A DNA stretch of 64,000 nucleotides from Petaurus breviceps papuanus (Eukaryota; Chordata; Mammalia; Diprotodontia; Petauridae), in contig JAMXIF010001195.1 in the NCBI GenBank assembly GCA_028583685.1, positions 12,402,200 to 12,466,199 on the forward strand, given 5' to 3'. Shown piece by piece: positions 1 through 11,955 of this stretch. The number at the start of each line of letters is the position of its first letter. Position 1 is the stretch's first letter. Made by a program: the position numbers and the translations under genes. Below the pieces are notes generated by a model. That model saw only the letters and a program-made list of their open reading frames with translations. It ran no database searches and was not told where the DNA came from.

Positions 1-124
1 TTCCAGGATGCATCTAGCTGGGAAACAAATAATTGATTGTAGGTGACATTGGATTATTCAGTACGTAATCCTTGAGTCTGAGGGTTGGCCAGGCAGATAT
101 CCCTACAGTAGGTAGGAGGAAGCA

Positions 125-298
125 TGGTGAGTGCTGAGTTTAGATCCAGAAAAACTAGAGTCTCAGTTCCCTGCCTTTGTGACCTTGAACAGGAAGATCT
201 GAGTCTTAGTTTCCTGATCTGCAAAATAGAATAAATAATAAATGTACTACCTTCCTCACAGGATTGTTGTGAGCAAAGTGCTTTGTAAACCTCAGTCA
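125..298 (+). repeat. MIR-like CORE-SINE fragment
   Basis: Reads in sense orientation through the CORE (a diverged 'tgaccttgaacagg') into the typical 3' part 'cagtttcctgatctgcaaaat', 'ttgttgtgagcaaagtgctttg'. Heavily diverged, so old. Family assignment is from memory of the consensus. Confidence 0.5.
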
Positions 299-311
299 TC
301 TGAAAATGTGC

Positions 312-985
312 CCTACTTTTTTTACATTTATTTTAAGCTTAAATATAAAAACTTAAATATACAACAAGAAAAGAAAAAGAAACATAAAGTTAAATATTGA
401 AACTTAAATATAAGGTAAGAAAAGAAAAAAAAAGCATTGTCATGTGCACAGCAGAGAATGTAAGAGAGGATTCAAAATATACAGCAGTACATTTCCATTT
501 CAAGAAAACCTATATAATAAATTTGCCTTTGCATCCTTGTAAGTTTTTTGTTCTCTCTTGTGCACTTTTTACTTTTTTCTTTTTCCTTTCTTCCTCTACG
601 CCCACTGTCTGAAGGCTACAGTTAAGCTCAGATACACACTCTCTCACACATGCACGCATGCACATACACATATATGTATACATGTATACATACACGTGCA
701 CAATTTACACATACAAAGACATGCACATGCATATACTTACATATACTTAGATACCTATATCCATGATCATATATAGACATATGCGTTCATATGAATCTCT
801 GTAAGACCACAGACTACACTTATTTGTCCTATTTTTCTCTGAGGGTGGATCACTCTTCCTTCTTGAGTCCAAGAATTTCCATATTTTTCCATGCCCACCA
901 ACTTGTCATTTGCTACACCACAACAGCAGTAGTCCAACCTTATATTGTCTGGTTATTTTAAGTAGTCCGAAGCAACTTTGATGGA
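312..985 (-). repeat. L1-like LINE 3' end, antisense, with embedded microsatellite
   Basis: Begins with a T-rich run (poly(A) of a minus-strand LINE) followed by A-rich then pyrimidine-rich 3' UTR sequence. A second copy of the same layout lies at 36715-37370: both carry 'ccatttcaagaaa', 'ctatataataaat', a CA/TA microsatellite at the same relative place, then 'cttgtttgtcct' or a close variant, 'ctctgagg.tggat', and 'catttcctacacc' or a variant. The copy is 5'-truncated and does not reach recognisable ORF2. Confidence 0.6.
612..780. repeat. Degenerate CA/TA microsatellite
   Basis: Alternating purine-pyrimidine tract of mixed CA, TA and TG units. It sits inside the antisense LINE 3' UTR and recurs at the same relative position in the related copy near 37035-37185, so it was probably seeded by the element itself. 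Confidence 0.8.
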
Positions 986-1284
986 AATAGCTGACCCACT
1001 GTGTACTTTCCCTCTCTTCTCTTTTGATGTGCGCTGTTCCTTAAGAGACCTGCGGATGGTAAGATGTCTCCTGATGTATTCACAAGCGTAACTTTTGTGT
1101 GTTCATAGGCGCCTTCCTCTAGCTTGTTGGGTGGCTCTTAGCTTTACCTTGAGTTTTTTGGTGTGTTTCTGAGTAGTGAGGGGTTAAGGTTTGGGAGCTT
1201 GTAGTTTACTCCATTATCGGTGAGGGGTGGGAGAGGAGACCTGTGATTTCTCTAGAATCAGGATTCCCACTGAGGAAACTATCA

Positions 1285-1425
1285 CTACTAATGTAGATTG
1301 GCATGTTGGCCACCACTTAGAGTTGGTACAAGTGACTTGCACAGGGTCATACATGCCAGTTTCTGTGTAAAGTAGGGCTGATGTTGACTCCCTCACCGCT
1401 CCACCATGCTGCCTCTCCTCTCTTT
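1285..1425 (-). repeat. CORE-SINE fragment, antisense
   Basis: Antisense CORE 'gtgacttgcacagggtcata' followed by the diverged tRNA-like head ending 'ctccaccatgctgcc'. Old and diverged. Confidence 0.5.
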
Positions 1426-1694
1426 ACCTTTATGTGTTTCCCTCATATACTGTCAGTCACTAATGAGTGCTAACTCATACTATCCCAATGTCTTTGAGAT
1501 TACATGAGATGAAAAGGAAATCTTCTGTCTACTTAAAAGAAAGGGGTGAGAGGAAATGAGTTCATTTCTAAAAATCATGAAAAGTCTGACTTTTTTATAT
1601 AAACTTTTAATTTGGGGAGATTTTGGAATGGTTGAAATCGCTAGTTGTGCTAATGTAATTTTGACAAACCTTCTATAAGAGCAGTTTGGTGTAG

Positions 1695-1850
1695 TAAAAA
1701 AAAAAATTCCCAATTTAGTCAGAAGATCTGAATTTGAATGCAAGTTTTGTTATTTACTACCTGTGTGACTTTGGGCAGATTCCTTAATCTTCATGAACTG
1801 CATTTTCCTAATCTGTAAAATGATGAAGAAGAGTAGTTGATCTTTGTCTA
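1695..1850 (+). repeat. CORE-SINE/MIR fragment
   Basis: Sense-strand order is preserved: 'agtcagaagatctgaatttg' (head), 'ctacctgtgtgactttgggc' (CORE), 'tcctaatctgtaaaatgatg' (3' part). Confidence 0.55.
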
Positions 1851-1984
1851 AATCCTATAATCAATCTAAAAAGCAGTTGTTCAATTCATCAGACACTTGT
1901 TAAGTGGAATAATAGGATCTTTGATTTAGTCAGCTTAGGGAAGTCCATCTATTACTTAATAGATAGTCTGAGATGGTTATTTGA

Positions 1985-2095
1985 GGCCGAGAATTTATGT
2001 CATATCAGAGTATCAGAGATCTGGAGCTGTAAGGGACCCTGTTGATTTTACAGATGTAGAAACTTAAGGTCCTGAGACACAAGCTTTGAACTCTT
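1985..2095 (-). repeat. MIR3-like SINE fragment
   Basis: Matches the recurrent pattern 'agatctggagctgtaaggga...cagatgtagaaact', which also appears at 3705, 20195, 23535, 44485 and 48140. Short and diverged. Confidence 0.4.
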
Positions 2096-2844
2096 TTTGA
2101 ACTTTTTCCATTGTGTGACAATGCCTTTTGCTTTTTAAACTTCATTAATATCACAGTACATAACACTCCATTTAAAATTTTTGTGTTGAAATTCCCTATT
2201 TGGGAGGCTTATCTTCTAATGAAAATAGCATCATAATTTCTTAAAGTATAGAGGGTTTTTTTTGTACAAGTGAAGTATATATCCTTTTTTGTAGAAGGAC
2301 TCAGTGAGAACATGTAAAAATTGAAATAGATTACTAATATGTCTTTTTTCATCTTTTGTTTTTCAAAGTGTTTTGCAAGAGGAGAATCAAGTTTTCCTTT
2401 GACACATGTCAAGACCTTGTTGCAGTCTACTCCCATAAAAGTGAAACAAACTCGAATGGGGTCTTAATATGTATTATTTTAAAAATAAATCATCATGAAG
2501 AGAAACCATAGGCTTGTAGTCCTTTGTCTTTGTATGTTTATTAACATTACCTACGACTATACCAACAACACACACTTTGAAAGGGAATCCTAAGTGTCAA
2601 ACTCAGGCATTTTTATATTCCTTTTTTTTTTAAAAAAAAAATAGTTTTATTTCTTTAAATAAAGAACCCACTATGTTCTTTAGAGAGTGCTCAATGCTTT
2701 GGGGGACACAAAGTAAAATAAGTCATAAACCCTGCCCTCAAAGATTTTTTTTTAATAGAGTAGCAAGAATAAACAAAGTACTTGAATAAATTTGTATTTA
2801 TCCCGATTATTTTGAATAACATTTGATAATAATTCAATTTTACA

Positions 2845-3060
2845 TAATGCTTTAGAGAATTACCTCACAACACTCTGCAAGGCAGGCGGCATAAATATTA
2901 TTTTCTCTATTTGATAGTTGAGGAAACTGCCTTAAAGAAGTAAAATGATTTGCTCATGGTAACCCACACCAATACATATATAGGAGAGGTAAGACTAGAT
3001 TCTAGATCTCTTAAATTCAAGTCTGAGGATGATTCCTTTATTCCTACATGAGCTACCATT
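2845..3060 (-). repeat. MIR-like fragment, antisense
   Basis: Contains an antisense MIR-like order: 'tattattttctctatttgat', 'gttgaggaaactgcc', 'gatttgctcatggtaaccca'. Low similarity. Confidence 0.4.
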
Positions 3061-3704
3061 GTATAGTTTGGGGAAGAATTGATATGGTCAATGATACCGA
3101 GATGAGAAAGCACTCTGATTCAGACTTGAGCAACTTGTGAGATTAGAGGTAATTGCCTAATTTATGAATGTAGTTGTTTTGAATCCTTCTAGTTAACTGA
3201 CATCGTATTATTAAATTTTCCTTCCTCTGCACTGAAGAGTGTTTTATTGGGGAGCAGCCATGGTGGACTGATTAAAAAACCAAAATCCTTTTGTAAAGAT
3301 GTATCTTGGCTTGAAGCTGCCCTAGGCAGTAAGGGAATGAGGTCAGGGACAGAGAACAAACCTGCAAACCTCCTTTCATGACTGAGCCTTCCCTCCCTAA
3401 CCCCCACCCACCTTGCTGGTTCTATATTATTTCTTCTAGTTTTTGCATGTATTTCCTAGATAATTTGTATTTCTTTTGTTTTCTTCTTAAACAAAACAAA
3501 AAACTTCTGTTCCTTGGGGATATTCCTTTTCTTTTGTTAGAAATGCGTTCAGCCTTCCTGTATTCTCTTCCTCCATCCAGCCTGAGTGGCAGGTCCATTT
3601 GATGCTTGACATAAATATTAGAAAACTAGAACCTTGTTTGCCTTCACATCGAACCATCTCAACTGCCCTTATAATCAGAGTCTGTCGGCAGTCCATTTCA
3701 TTGT

Positions 3705-3880
3705 CTTGTGCAATTAGAACTGAAAGGGACATTGGAGATCATATCTTATCTACATAAGGAAACAGGCCTATAGAGTGGTTAACTGAGATGTCCAAAGTTC
3801 TTTAGCTTGTTAGTGACAGAGCCAATATTTAGTATCTAGGCCTCTTGTCTCAGTCCAGCTTGCTTCCCACAGCTCTCACG
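3705..3880 (-). repeat. MIR3-like SINE, antisense
   Basis: 'actgaaagggacattggaga' then 'ataaggaaacaggcc', then the tail with 'ttagtgacagagcc' and 'gcttgcttcccacagctctc'. Same family pattern as 23535-23705, more diverged. Confidence 0.45.
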
Positions 3881-4665
3881 CTTAGTTTTATTACTGTTTT
3901 CTTCCTTTACCTTACCTAAATCAGAACTGTGGCTTTCCTTTCAAATGTAGGCTTGTGTCAGCCCATCTCCATTCCTGCAACATAATACTTGGTTTACGAG
4001 TTCTAATACTGTAATCTTCCAAGATCATTGGTTGCCTAGCTTCTCTGTATGTCATAATGATACTTAACTATAATTCTATTTTTTTTATCAGCATTCGAAA
4101 TAGCAGTTGCCTCTTTAAGACATATATCTCTGTTTAAATTCTCATCTTAAAGCTAGTGTGTATTGACATACAGGGGTCTTAGTGCAGCTTTGCTGGCTTA
4201 ACATTGTACTAATATTTTTGGGACACCCTGTGATCATTCTCTCAATCTTAACTGGGAAATGACGTGTCGGTTCTGTGAATTAAAAAAAAAATTCAATGAG
4301 TCATATATCTGCACACGCATGGGCAAATTCTACTTCTTGTATAGTGTACAAGATAAATAGCTGATGGAATGAAGAAATTATTTTCATCTGTTCCAACAGT
4401 TCATTGATATGGTCACTGAGTATCAAAAGCAGATAAACTGGATATTGCTTCTCAAGAAGCCTAAACCAGTTTTACTTGAAATTTGAACATTAGTGATTTT
4501 CAATTTTGTTTTGTTTTTATGTTCTTATTAATTTTAATTTAATGACACTATTTCACCAATTGTTTTTCTTAAAATATGGCAGAATTTCTTATCTCTTACC
4601 TCTGAGGAAAAATACCTTCATGTTATTTTACCCATTTTGATATTATTTAGGCACTTGACTTGAGA

Positions 4666-4860
4666 TCAGTTACTTCTCAAATTGATTGGTTTATAGATAT
4701 TTGGATCAGGGCAGATAACTTTCAGATCACCTTCAGTATCTACTCCTGCTTGATAATACAAAATATTCACTTGCTTTCCTGCTGTCCCATCAGCATTCCT
4801 ACTCATGGCCCTGGCTTTTGGGCCAGCTAGCTTTGCTCTCAAGTACCTGGACATTTCAAA
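4666..4860 (-). CDS. Candidate terminal coding exon of unknown gene
   Basis: On the minus strand an open frame of 64 codons plus stop runs from base 4860 to a TGA at 4668-4666. It begins exactly at a strong-looking 3' splice acceptor: AG at 4862-4861, preceded by a pyrimidine-rich tract over 4863-4890. The peptide starts FEMSRYLRAKLAGPKARAMS and continues with NADGTAGKQVNILYYQAG and KVICPDPNIYKPINLRSN. It has balanced composition, unlike the low-complexity frames elsewhere. I do not recognise the protein. No repeat signature overlaps it, and ATTAAA lies downstream on the minus strand near 4540. Upstream exons would lie at higher coordinates or outside the window; I found none. A chance open frame beside a chance pyrimidine tract, or a fragment of an unrecognised repeat, remains quite possible. 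Confidence 0.22.
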   Translation of the reverse strand, partial: FEMSRYLRAKLAGPKARAMSRNADGTAGKQVNILYYQAGVDTEGDLKVICPDPNIYKPINLRSN

Positions 4861-4889
4861 CTGAAAATGGAGAGGTATAGGAGAAGAAG

Positions 4890-6305
4890 GCTTAGCAAAG
4901 CATGAATGGTGAGTGGAAGAAGCAAGATCTTTGTTTCAGACTGTCAGCTGTGGACCCCTACGGGGGATTTTCATGAGTCTGTCTTCCCCACTGCTGTTTC
5001 CTAGCCCTCACCATATACATGGTTTCTATTTCCCTCTCCTTACTCAAGATGGTAGCAGCATAGTAATTCTCTCAATTACTTGCAGAGTCATTTAGAGATG
5101 AATAATTATTCTTCATTACAATTTTCCTTTCTGGACTAATTGGGTACATTACGCAGATAATCAGCACATTTTACTTTAATATTTTGATCCTAGGACCACT
5201 GCTGGTCTTTAGATCACATTTTGAAAATCATCCAGATGATCTATACTGGTCCTTTAAAGCTCCCCTCTTCCCCCCTTTTTTCCCCAATGAATCACTGGAG
5301 AATTTCTGAATTTGTAGCAGTGTGCCTGAGGACAGTATGAGAATGCAGATTCTCATACCACTAATGAGAACTGGTAGTGGGGAATCACAAATATCCTTTG
5401 AAAATAATAAATGAATGGAAGAGATATAAGAAAGTTCTATCTCCCTCTCAGAGAAGTGAGGAAGACCTTAGTTGGGAAACACTGGATACAGCTTCAGACT
5501 TTTGGCCATTCCCCCCTCCCCCTTTCTTTTTTTATTCTTTATTATAAGACATGACTTTTGGGGAGGGGGAAGGATACATGAAGGAAAAAGGTGACATAAG
5601 ATCAGAAGATAACAATAAACAGAATAAAATAAAAAATTTAAAAGAAAAAGAAATGCATGGAATCCAGCAACAGAGTTTGCTAGATGAGGTTCATTGATTA
5701 AAGGTAAACTTAATTATGAATGTGTCTGGATTCACAAGGCTTCCTTGAACATGGCAGAGCAAGTGTTTTCTAAGCCTGTGCAGGAGAGTACCTAGAACTT
5801 TGAGGAATGCCTGGCATTCTACAAAATGACAGTGAGGTGGGTTTTTTGTTTTTTTTCCTTGGGATTTCCTGTTATTTCCCAGTGAAAATCACTAATACAT
5901 CCAGGGCTGAGGAAAGGTGATGTTAGAAGATGAAAAGGTAGTGAAGGTGGTTAATGGTAGGGCAGGTTGGAGAGGTAGGTGGTAAGTAGACACAGGGTTA
6001 AGTAGCTTTGACTGTGATGACACAGTTATAAGGGAAAAGGTCGTACAAATAAACCACATTCAGCTTCACGGATCTTGTCTTTGTCACTCATGTAGCTCCT
6101 ATACACAGTTTTCAGGGGGTAGCATTATAGATACTAGTCTATTAGATACTTTTTGGTTTATTTGTTTTGGACCTATCATTGTTATAGGGACCTCCCAGGG
6201 AGGAAACTATATGTACCAATGCAAATCATGGACTATTTTATAATTTATAATCTTAGAACAAGGATCTGTGAACTTTTAAAGAAAAATGTGGCTATTTTAA
6301 TATAA
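4890..6305. other. Unassigned AT-rich non-coding stretch
   Basis: No repeat family or exon recognised. It contains an A-rich patch (5615-5655), a C/T run near 5268-5285 and several short G-rich pieces, none of clear meaning. Confidence 0.4.
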
Positions 6306-6322
6306 TGGGATTTCTTTGTAAT

Positions 6323-6325
<3 letters not shown>

Positions 6326-6372
<47 letters not shown>

Positions 6373-6382
6373 NNNNNNNNNN

Positions 6383-6430
<48 letters not shown>
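6326..6430. repeat. (TA)n microsatellite with assembly gap
   Basis: A pure TA repeat on both sides of ten N bases at 6373-6382. The true length is unknown: the N run has the round size of a scaffolding placeholder. Confidence 0.95.
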
Positions 6431-6432
<2 letters not shown>

Positions 6433-6454
6433 TTTTATGTATTAAAACATTAAT

Positions 6455-6545
6455 CTTAACCTAACTTTCTTTTTCCATAAAATGAGGCCCAGAAATTAGA
6501 CTAGATGAACTCTGAGGTTCCTTCTAGTACTGAGGTCTGGTAATT
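6455..6545 (+). repeat. MIR 3' fragment
   Basis: 'ttttccataaaatgaggccc', 'attagactagatgaactctg', 'gaggttccttctagtactga' follow the order of the MIR-type 3' end. Confidence 0.45.
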
Positions 6546-7669
6546 TTGTTGATGTGGTTACTCTCCTAGCTTCCTTATACTACGTCTTCTCTGTGACTTA
6601 GTAGTTGACCCTGGAGAGTTGCTGGGTTCAGAATAGTTCCCATTGCCATGAAGTAAATGCTGAGCTTCTCTGAACTGAGTTAGGATGATCCTTGGACAAT
6701 AGCCATAGGACTGTATGGGCTCATGCCTGGACCCATGATTAAAGCCATGTTGCTTGGTAGGACCTATTAGAAGTTATTTTTAGCTGACATAGCCTTTGAG
6801 AACTCATGGTCACTGGGTAACAGTTATGAAGCATCTGGGTAGGATTTTGGTGGAGGAATAAGAAGCATAAAACATATCCAAGATAAATGTATGTCATTTA
6901 AGGTCCCACCTCTTAATTCGCTACTCCATGACCACATGGAATGACCCAGGAGCCCCTTAGAATTTTTCTTTTCTGGAAATGACTTCTTTGGGTTCCCAAA
7001 AAAGTCTTTAGGCTCCAGAGACTCTGTAAAATTACCATGGTAGTATGAGTCACCCTTTGCCAAGTAAGTTTAAGGAATGACCTGTAATAAAAACAAAACT
7101 CCCACAAGAGGTAGAGAATTGGAAAGGCTTTTGGGTGTCATTCAATTCAACCCATATTTCTTTTCAATTGATTATTGTTTTCCTACATGCCATTACTTAT
7201 AGAGAAAATAAAAATCTGAGGTGATTGAAAGTGCTGGGGAAAGATCCTTGTTAAAAGTTTTGTTTAAAAAAATCTTCCTGGGGTTGAGCAACTTATTTCA
7301 AAATCAGATAGTAAAGGAGTAGGTTCAGCCCTCATTGGCAGATAAAGAATGGAATATGTTAGTATCTAGGCTAAATTTGCATTTCTAGGCTGATGCAATA
7401 TTCAGTTAATATCACTTTAATCTCAAGTCAAAATCTTAGAAACAAGGAAGGTGTAGGTGCATATCATAAGGAATCATGAAAAAGTATTACACTTTATCTC
7501 TTTTGAACCAACATCAGGAATTAGAGCAGAGAACATCCTCCACCTCAAACATTATCATTCACTTCTAAGAGGCTTCTTTCCCTGGTGATGTTTTCACAAA
7601 TGGTTTCCCCTCCACCCCTTTAAAATTTTTAATATCAGTGACATGTAATTTTACTTATTTGTGAATTCC

Positions 7670-7825
7670 CTTCAGTGTAACTCATCAGTAACTTATAGTC
7701 TTAAAGAGTTACTCGAGGCTTAGGAGGGTTAGATGATCTGTGTGCTCATTGCTAGGAGGCAGCATTTGAACCCAGGCCTTCCCAGCTTGAGGCCCAGCAG
7801 CCCATCCACTGTGCCACTTAAATGC
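7670..7825 (-). repeat. CORE-SINE, antisense
   Basis: Diverged CORE, then 'catttgaacccaggccttcc' and the head 'cagcccatccactgtgccac', the complement of the 'gtgg..cagtggat' start of marsupial CORE-SINEs. Confidence 0.55.
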
Positions 7826-7917
7826 ATTGGAGACAGGAACTGGGAGTTTTTAAGAGGAAGAGTAAGAAGGTCAATTTGCCTGGAACATATAGTGAGCTAG
7901 GAGAAGGGGATACAAGT

Positions 7918-8075
7918 GAGATATATACATATGTATGTATGCACATATATGCATACATGTATATATAGCTGCATATGCATGTGTAATCTTTTGAGTAGGA
8001 GTGTATGTATGTGTGTGTGTTTATATATATATATATATATATATATAAATATATATATACACACACACACCCACA
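7918..8075. repeat. TA/TG/CA microsatellite complex
   Basis: ATGTAT units give way to (TG)n at about 8010, (TA)n at 8023-8060 and (CA)n at 8060-8072. Confidence 0.9.
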
Positions 8076-8254
8076 TGCATAGGAGTAGAAAAATACACAG
8101 GCACATATTTAAATACTATCACCCTTTCTGCCTTTTTTTCCTTATTTGCATTTTTTCAAATATGTTATTATAGACCTTTTTCTTCAAATTAGCCCTAATA
8201 GCTACCTTCCCATAGCCTCTTGGGTGGCTCCTTGGCTGTCTCTACTTCAAGGAC

Positions 8255-8470
8255 TTATTTATTTTGGTATAGTGGAAAGAATACAGGGTTTGTAGTTAAA
8301 TGACCTGAGTGGGTTTGAATCCTGATTATGTCACTGTCTAAATTTTGTGACCTTGACAGGTAACTTAATTTCTATTCTTTAGTTTCTTCTTCTATGAAAT
8401 TAGGAGGTTGAAGTATATGACTTCTAAGACTTCTTTCACATAATTTTCTGTTCCCATGATTTTGTATTAT
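8255..8470 (+). repeat. CORE-SINE with MIR-type tail
   Basis: Near full-length order: 'tagtggaaagaatacagggt', 'gggtttgaatcctgattatg', 'gtgaccttgacaggtaactt', then 'gaggttgaagtatatgactt' and 'tgttcccatgattttgtatt'. Confidence 0.55.
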
Positions 8471-8625
8471 GGAGGAGGAGTCAGAAGCAGGGAAATGCCT
8501 ACTGTCTGTGTTAAATTTGGCAAATCACTTAAGTTCCCTAGGCCTCTGAACCCTCCTTTCTAAAATGGTGGGACCAGATAGTCTCTTTGGTTCCTTTTAA
8601 CCTTGGAAATATGAGCCTATGATGC
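8471..8625 (+). repeat. Second MIR/CORE-SINE in tandem
   Basis: 'tttggcaaatcacttaagtt' (diverged CORE), 'ctaaaatggtgggaccagat' and 'atatgagcctatgatgcc' follow directly after the previous SINE. The two are independent copies, judged by their different truncation points. Confidence 0.5.
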
Positions 8626-9599
8626 CTATCACATAACAGTAAGTAGGACATGCTAGAGGTTTTATTCTCTTCTGTTCTAGTAATAAAAATATTAAATGAG
8701 CATGATCAATGTAGCAGTCCCTGGATTAGACAGTCTTTAAAAGTTCCTTCTCTACCTAAATCTCATGCTCTACCTTTTGTAGATGTTTGCTCAGAGAAAT
8801 GTTTGATTATCTCTTTACTTTGTAGTCTTTAAGTCATTTCTCTTCTCCTGCTCCCATGGTACCTCCCATTTTATTAGTAGATTTTTAGTGTGGAACTTTG
8901 TGCAAGTGTATTGAAAGCTGAATAAATTGTTTACTCTGTTTTTTAAAAATTTTCTTTCAACATACTTTTACCACATCAAAGGTGAATTAAGCATGATAAA
9001 CAAATAAGAGGTTTACTGGCTACCCTTAAACACAGTCTTAAATAAGATCAGTGGTCCTAGTATTTATTGCTTATGTGGTTTCCTTAGGTATAGCCATGGA
9101 AGTCACTGGTCTGTGAATCCTAGGATCCTTAATGATGACTTTGTGTGGACAGGAGTCCCCCTTGACATTTCTCTGGCATGGAAGTCATTTTTACTGTCTG
9201 GTTATGAATATTGGTCCATTTTTTTCCTACCCAGTTTTAATTCTTTGTATAAATTCTTGGCCTGATGTCTTCTTTTGGTGTGATCTTAATACTCATATTG
9301 TATTTAGTTTGTTATTTAGTTCTAGAATATCCTGTGGATTGGCTTTTCACTATGGGTTTCCTGGCTAATCCTTCTGAATTCTGCCATTTTTTTTGTCTCA
9401 GGCTGGTTTTCTTGGCAAGGTCTTTCTATCCACCTCCAGAACTTCTAGATAATTTTTTATGTAGTTCTAGTCCAGGTGGAAGAATTTGCTTTTGATTCAT
9501 TATAGCCTTATTCATCTTTTATTTTTCTAGCTTAGTTTTAGACATCTGATCAGCTTTACATGGGAGAGAGATAGGGTTTCTCCATAACCTTTCATTCAG

Positions 9600-9905
9600 T
9601 CATCTTAATTGGAAATCTCTTCATCTTTTGATATCCATCTGGAATTCCACTTTCTCCACAACACTTTTGCTGATTCTCTCAGTAGGTGAATGACCTCACA
9701 GCATAAATTCCTCCTTGTTTTGCAAAAATTTAATGCATATGTCATATGATACTGTCTGTCTACTTATCAGCATGTATGTCTCATTCTCTTCCTAGACTGT
9801 AAGCTCTAGGAGGACATTGTTAAACCTTTTTTCACGCCCCCAGGGCCGAGCACAGTGCCATATACGTAGTAATGCTTAATAAGTGTTTACTGAGTGGATG
9901 GATAA
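9600..9905 (+). repeat. L2 LINE 3' end
   Basis: Shows the L2 3' UTR order: 'tagactgtaagctctaggag', 'cccagggccgagcacagtgc', 'atgcttaataagtgtttact', with diverged coding remnants upstream. Confidence 0.6.
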
Positions 9906-10029
9906 ATTTGTGAGCAAATACCACTGTCCTTTTTGTGATGTGATTTTTTGCCCTTTTTGGCAAAGTGAACTGCCACTGTTTGTTAGTATTTACTCGGAAA
10001 TAGGCAATAGTACCTTGTCTTTATTCTTC

Positions 10030-10165
10030 TTAAGACTCAAAACAGATGAAGAAATGAGCCTCAGAAAAATTAAGTGACATAAGGATCAAGCAACAGATAA
10101 ATTTTGGAGGACTGATTTGAACCTGTGTACTCTATCCACTGTGCCAAGCAGTCCCAGTTTATTAA
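10030..10165 (-). repeat. MIR/CORE-SINE fragment, antisense
   Basis: 'gatgaagaaatgagcctcag', 'attaagtgacataaggatca' and 'ctctatccactgtgccaagc' give the antisense CORE-SINE order. Confidence 0.45.
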
Positions 10166-11699
10166 ACTGTGGCTCCATATCTCCTGTCATCCAAGCAAAG
10201 GGAATCTAGAAGAATCCTAAGGGAATCATGGGAACAGGCTTCGTAGATTATCAATAGGATTACACTCTGTTTGCTTTCAACATGACCAGATTCTTGACTT
10301 TTCTAGACCCTGCCTTTTCCCATTCTTCCTTCTTCCTTTTGACATCTTCTGGGTTGCAGATACTGAGAGGAATTCTAACCACAATGGTAAGAACAAAATT
10401 TGTCAATTGCTTTGGTACTAGAATACAAAGGCAAAATGAAGAATAGTTCCTGCCTGTGAAGAATTTAGCATTCAAAAGCTGGGCAGTTCCAAACCTTGGA
10501 TCCGTAGAGGAATTGTGACTTTTCTTTTTTCTACTTGCTTTGATTATGGAAATTCTTGTTAATGGGGGTAGGGAAATATCTTGAGGACCGTACTTAACTA
10601 AAAGATAGCCAAAGTGCTGTTCTTAGTCAGGGTCCAGTGATTATTAAACTGGCAACAGTGATGTTTTACTCATGTGTAGGGGGCACTAAGTGGTAGAGAG
10701 GACATGGACCAGGGGAGTGTGGTGCTTCAGTAGAATGTAAGTCCCTTCAGAGCAGAGACTCATTTGCTGTTGACCTTTCATTTTTAGCAAAATGCTGACA
10801 TTGGCCCTACTGAAATGTCATCTTGTTTCCTTGTTCAAATCTGGTATCTTGGATGTGCCCACATGCGGTCCTTCTGGTCTATCACTTCCTACCTTAGTTT
10901 AGTGAGATATTATTGTTTGTTTCTGACTTAAAAAAGCAAATCAAGCCCTAGTCTTTCATGTAAAACATAAAAATGCAACACGAATCAAGGTGCCAACTTG
11001 TTAAATTTGAGTTTGTTAGATTCTTCTTAGGGAAAGAGAGCTATGGTCCCTATTCAGCTCTGACACAACGATTCGTCAGCAACTCCTCACCAGCTCATTC
11101 AATATGCTCTACTTAGCTGGTTTAAAATTTGCCAATGTAGCTATTTGCAATCAGCAAATTAGTTACAGCTCTTTGCACTGTGGAATGTGATACCTTATAC
11201 ACACCTGTATTTCACTTCAGGGTTTGAATATAGTAATAACCAAAAGATGGAAGGGAGATAGATGGGACGTCATTGAGTTACTGGCTTAAGAATACGTTAA
11301 AGTGATATGTTGGTGACCTGAGACACCATTTAGTGTATTATTTTAGAACCTAAACAGTGTTGTTTTCACTCTTGCTGTTTTATAACTTTGGTTGAAATGA
11401 TAGTGCATTGCCGAGATTTTCTCCTACCAATCTGTGTTGAAGATTTGATTGTACTGTTGTCTGTCTACATCAGAATACTAGAAGGAGCAGTTTGCAATTA
11501 ATGAAAAAGAAATCTAGAAGTTGAGAAGACAGCAAACCTTTTTTTGTTTGTTTTTTTTTAGTTTAGTTCAAATCTTTATCCCCTGAAGAAGAAAGCAATT
11601 TAAGAAACCGACATTCAAAATTTGGGACTAAACTAACTGAAGTTGGTGTTTTATCAGTCTGGCATTGTGGAACAATTGCTGTTGTTCACACTTTCTTCT
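10166..11699. other. Unassigned non-coding stretch
   Basis: No exon or repeat recognised with confidence. A weak L2-like phrase ('agaatgtaagtcccttcaga') lies near 10734. Confidence 0.4.
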
Positions 11700-11955
11700 T
11701 GAAGAATACCAGTGACATCATGAGGGTGATGTCTGGATGGGCTTTTGAGTGAATCGAGTTTAAGTGAGACAGAGCTGTGCCAATTCGTCAGCCTCCCTCG
11801 CTCTCTCCTCCACAGTCACGCTAGTCCAGTGGTAAGACAAGAAACAAGACAGTTGGTGATGGCCCAGGATGCAGTGGGTGACCTTGACCTTTTTAAATTA
11901 AGATCTATCCCAGGACTCAGTTCGTCTGAAGCCATGCACATTCAATGACTAAAGG
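11700..11955 (+). repeat. Unclassified dispersed repeat, first segment
   Basis: Includes 'gatgtctggatgggcttttg', 'aagtgagacagagctgtgcc' and 'gatggcccaggatgcagtgg'. I recall this as part of a longer dispersed marsupial repeat whose later part resembles 63715-64000, but the two segments do not overlap here, so the window cannot prove the link. A 67-codon frame inside it (11745-11948) is unlikely to be a gene. Confidence 0.3.
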
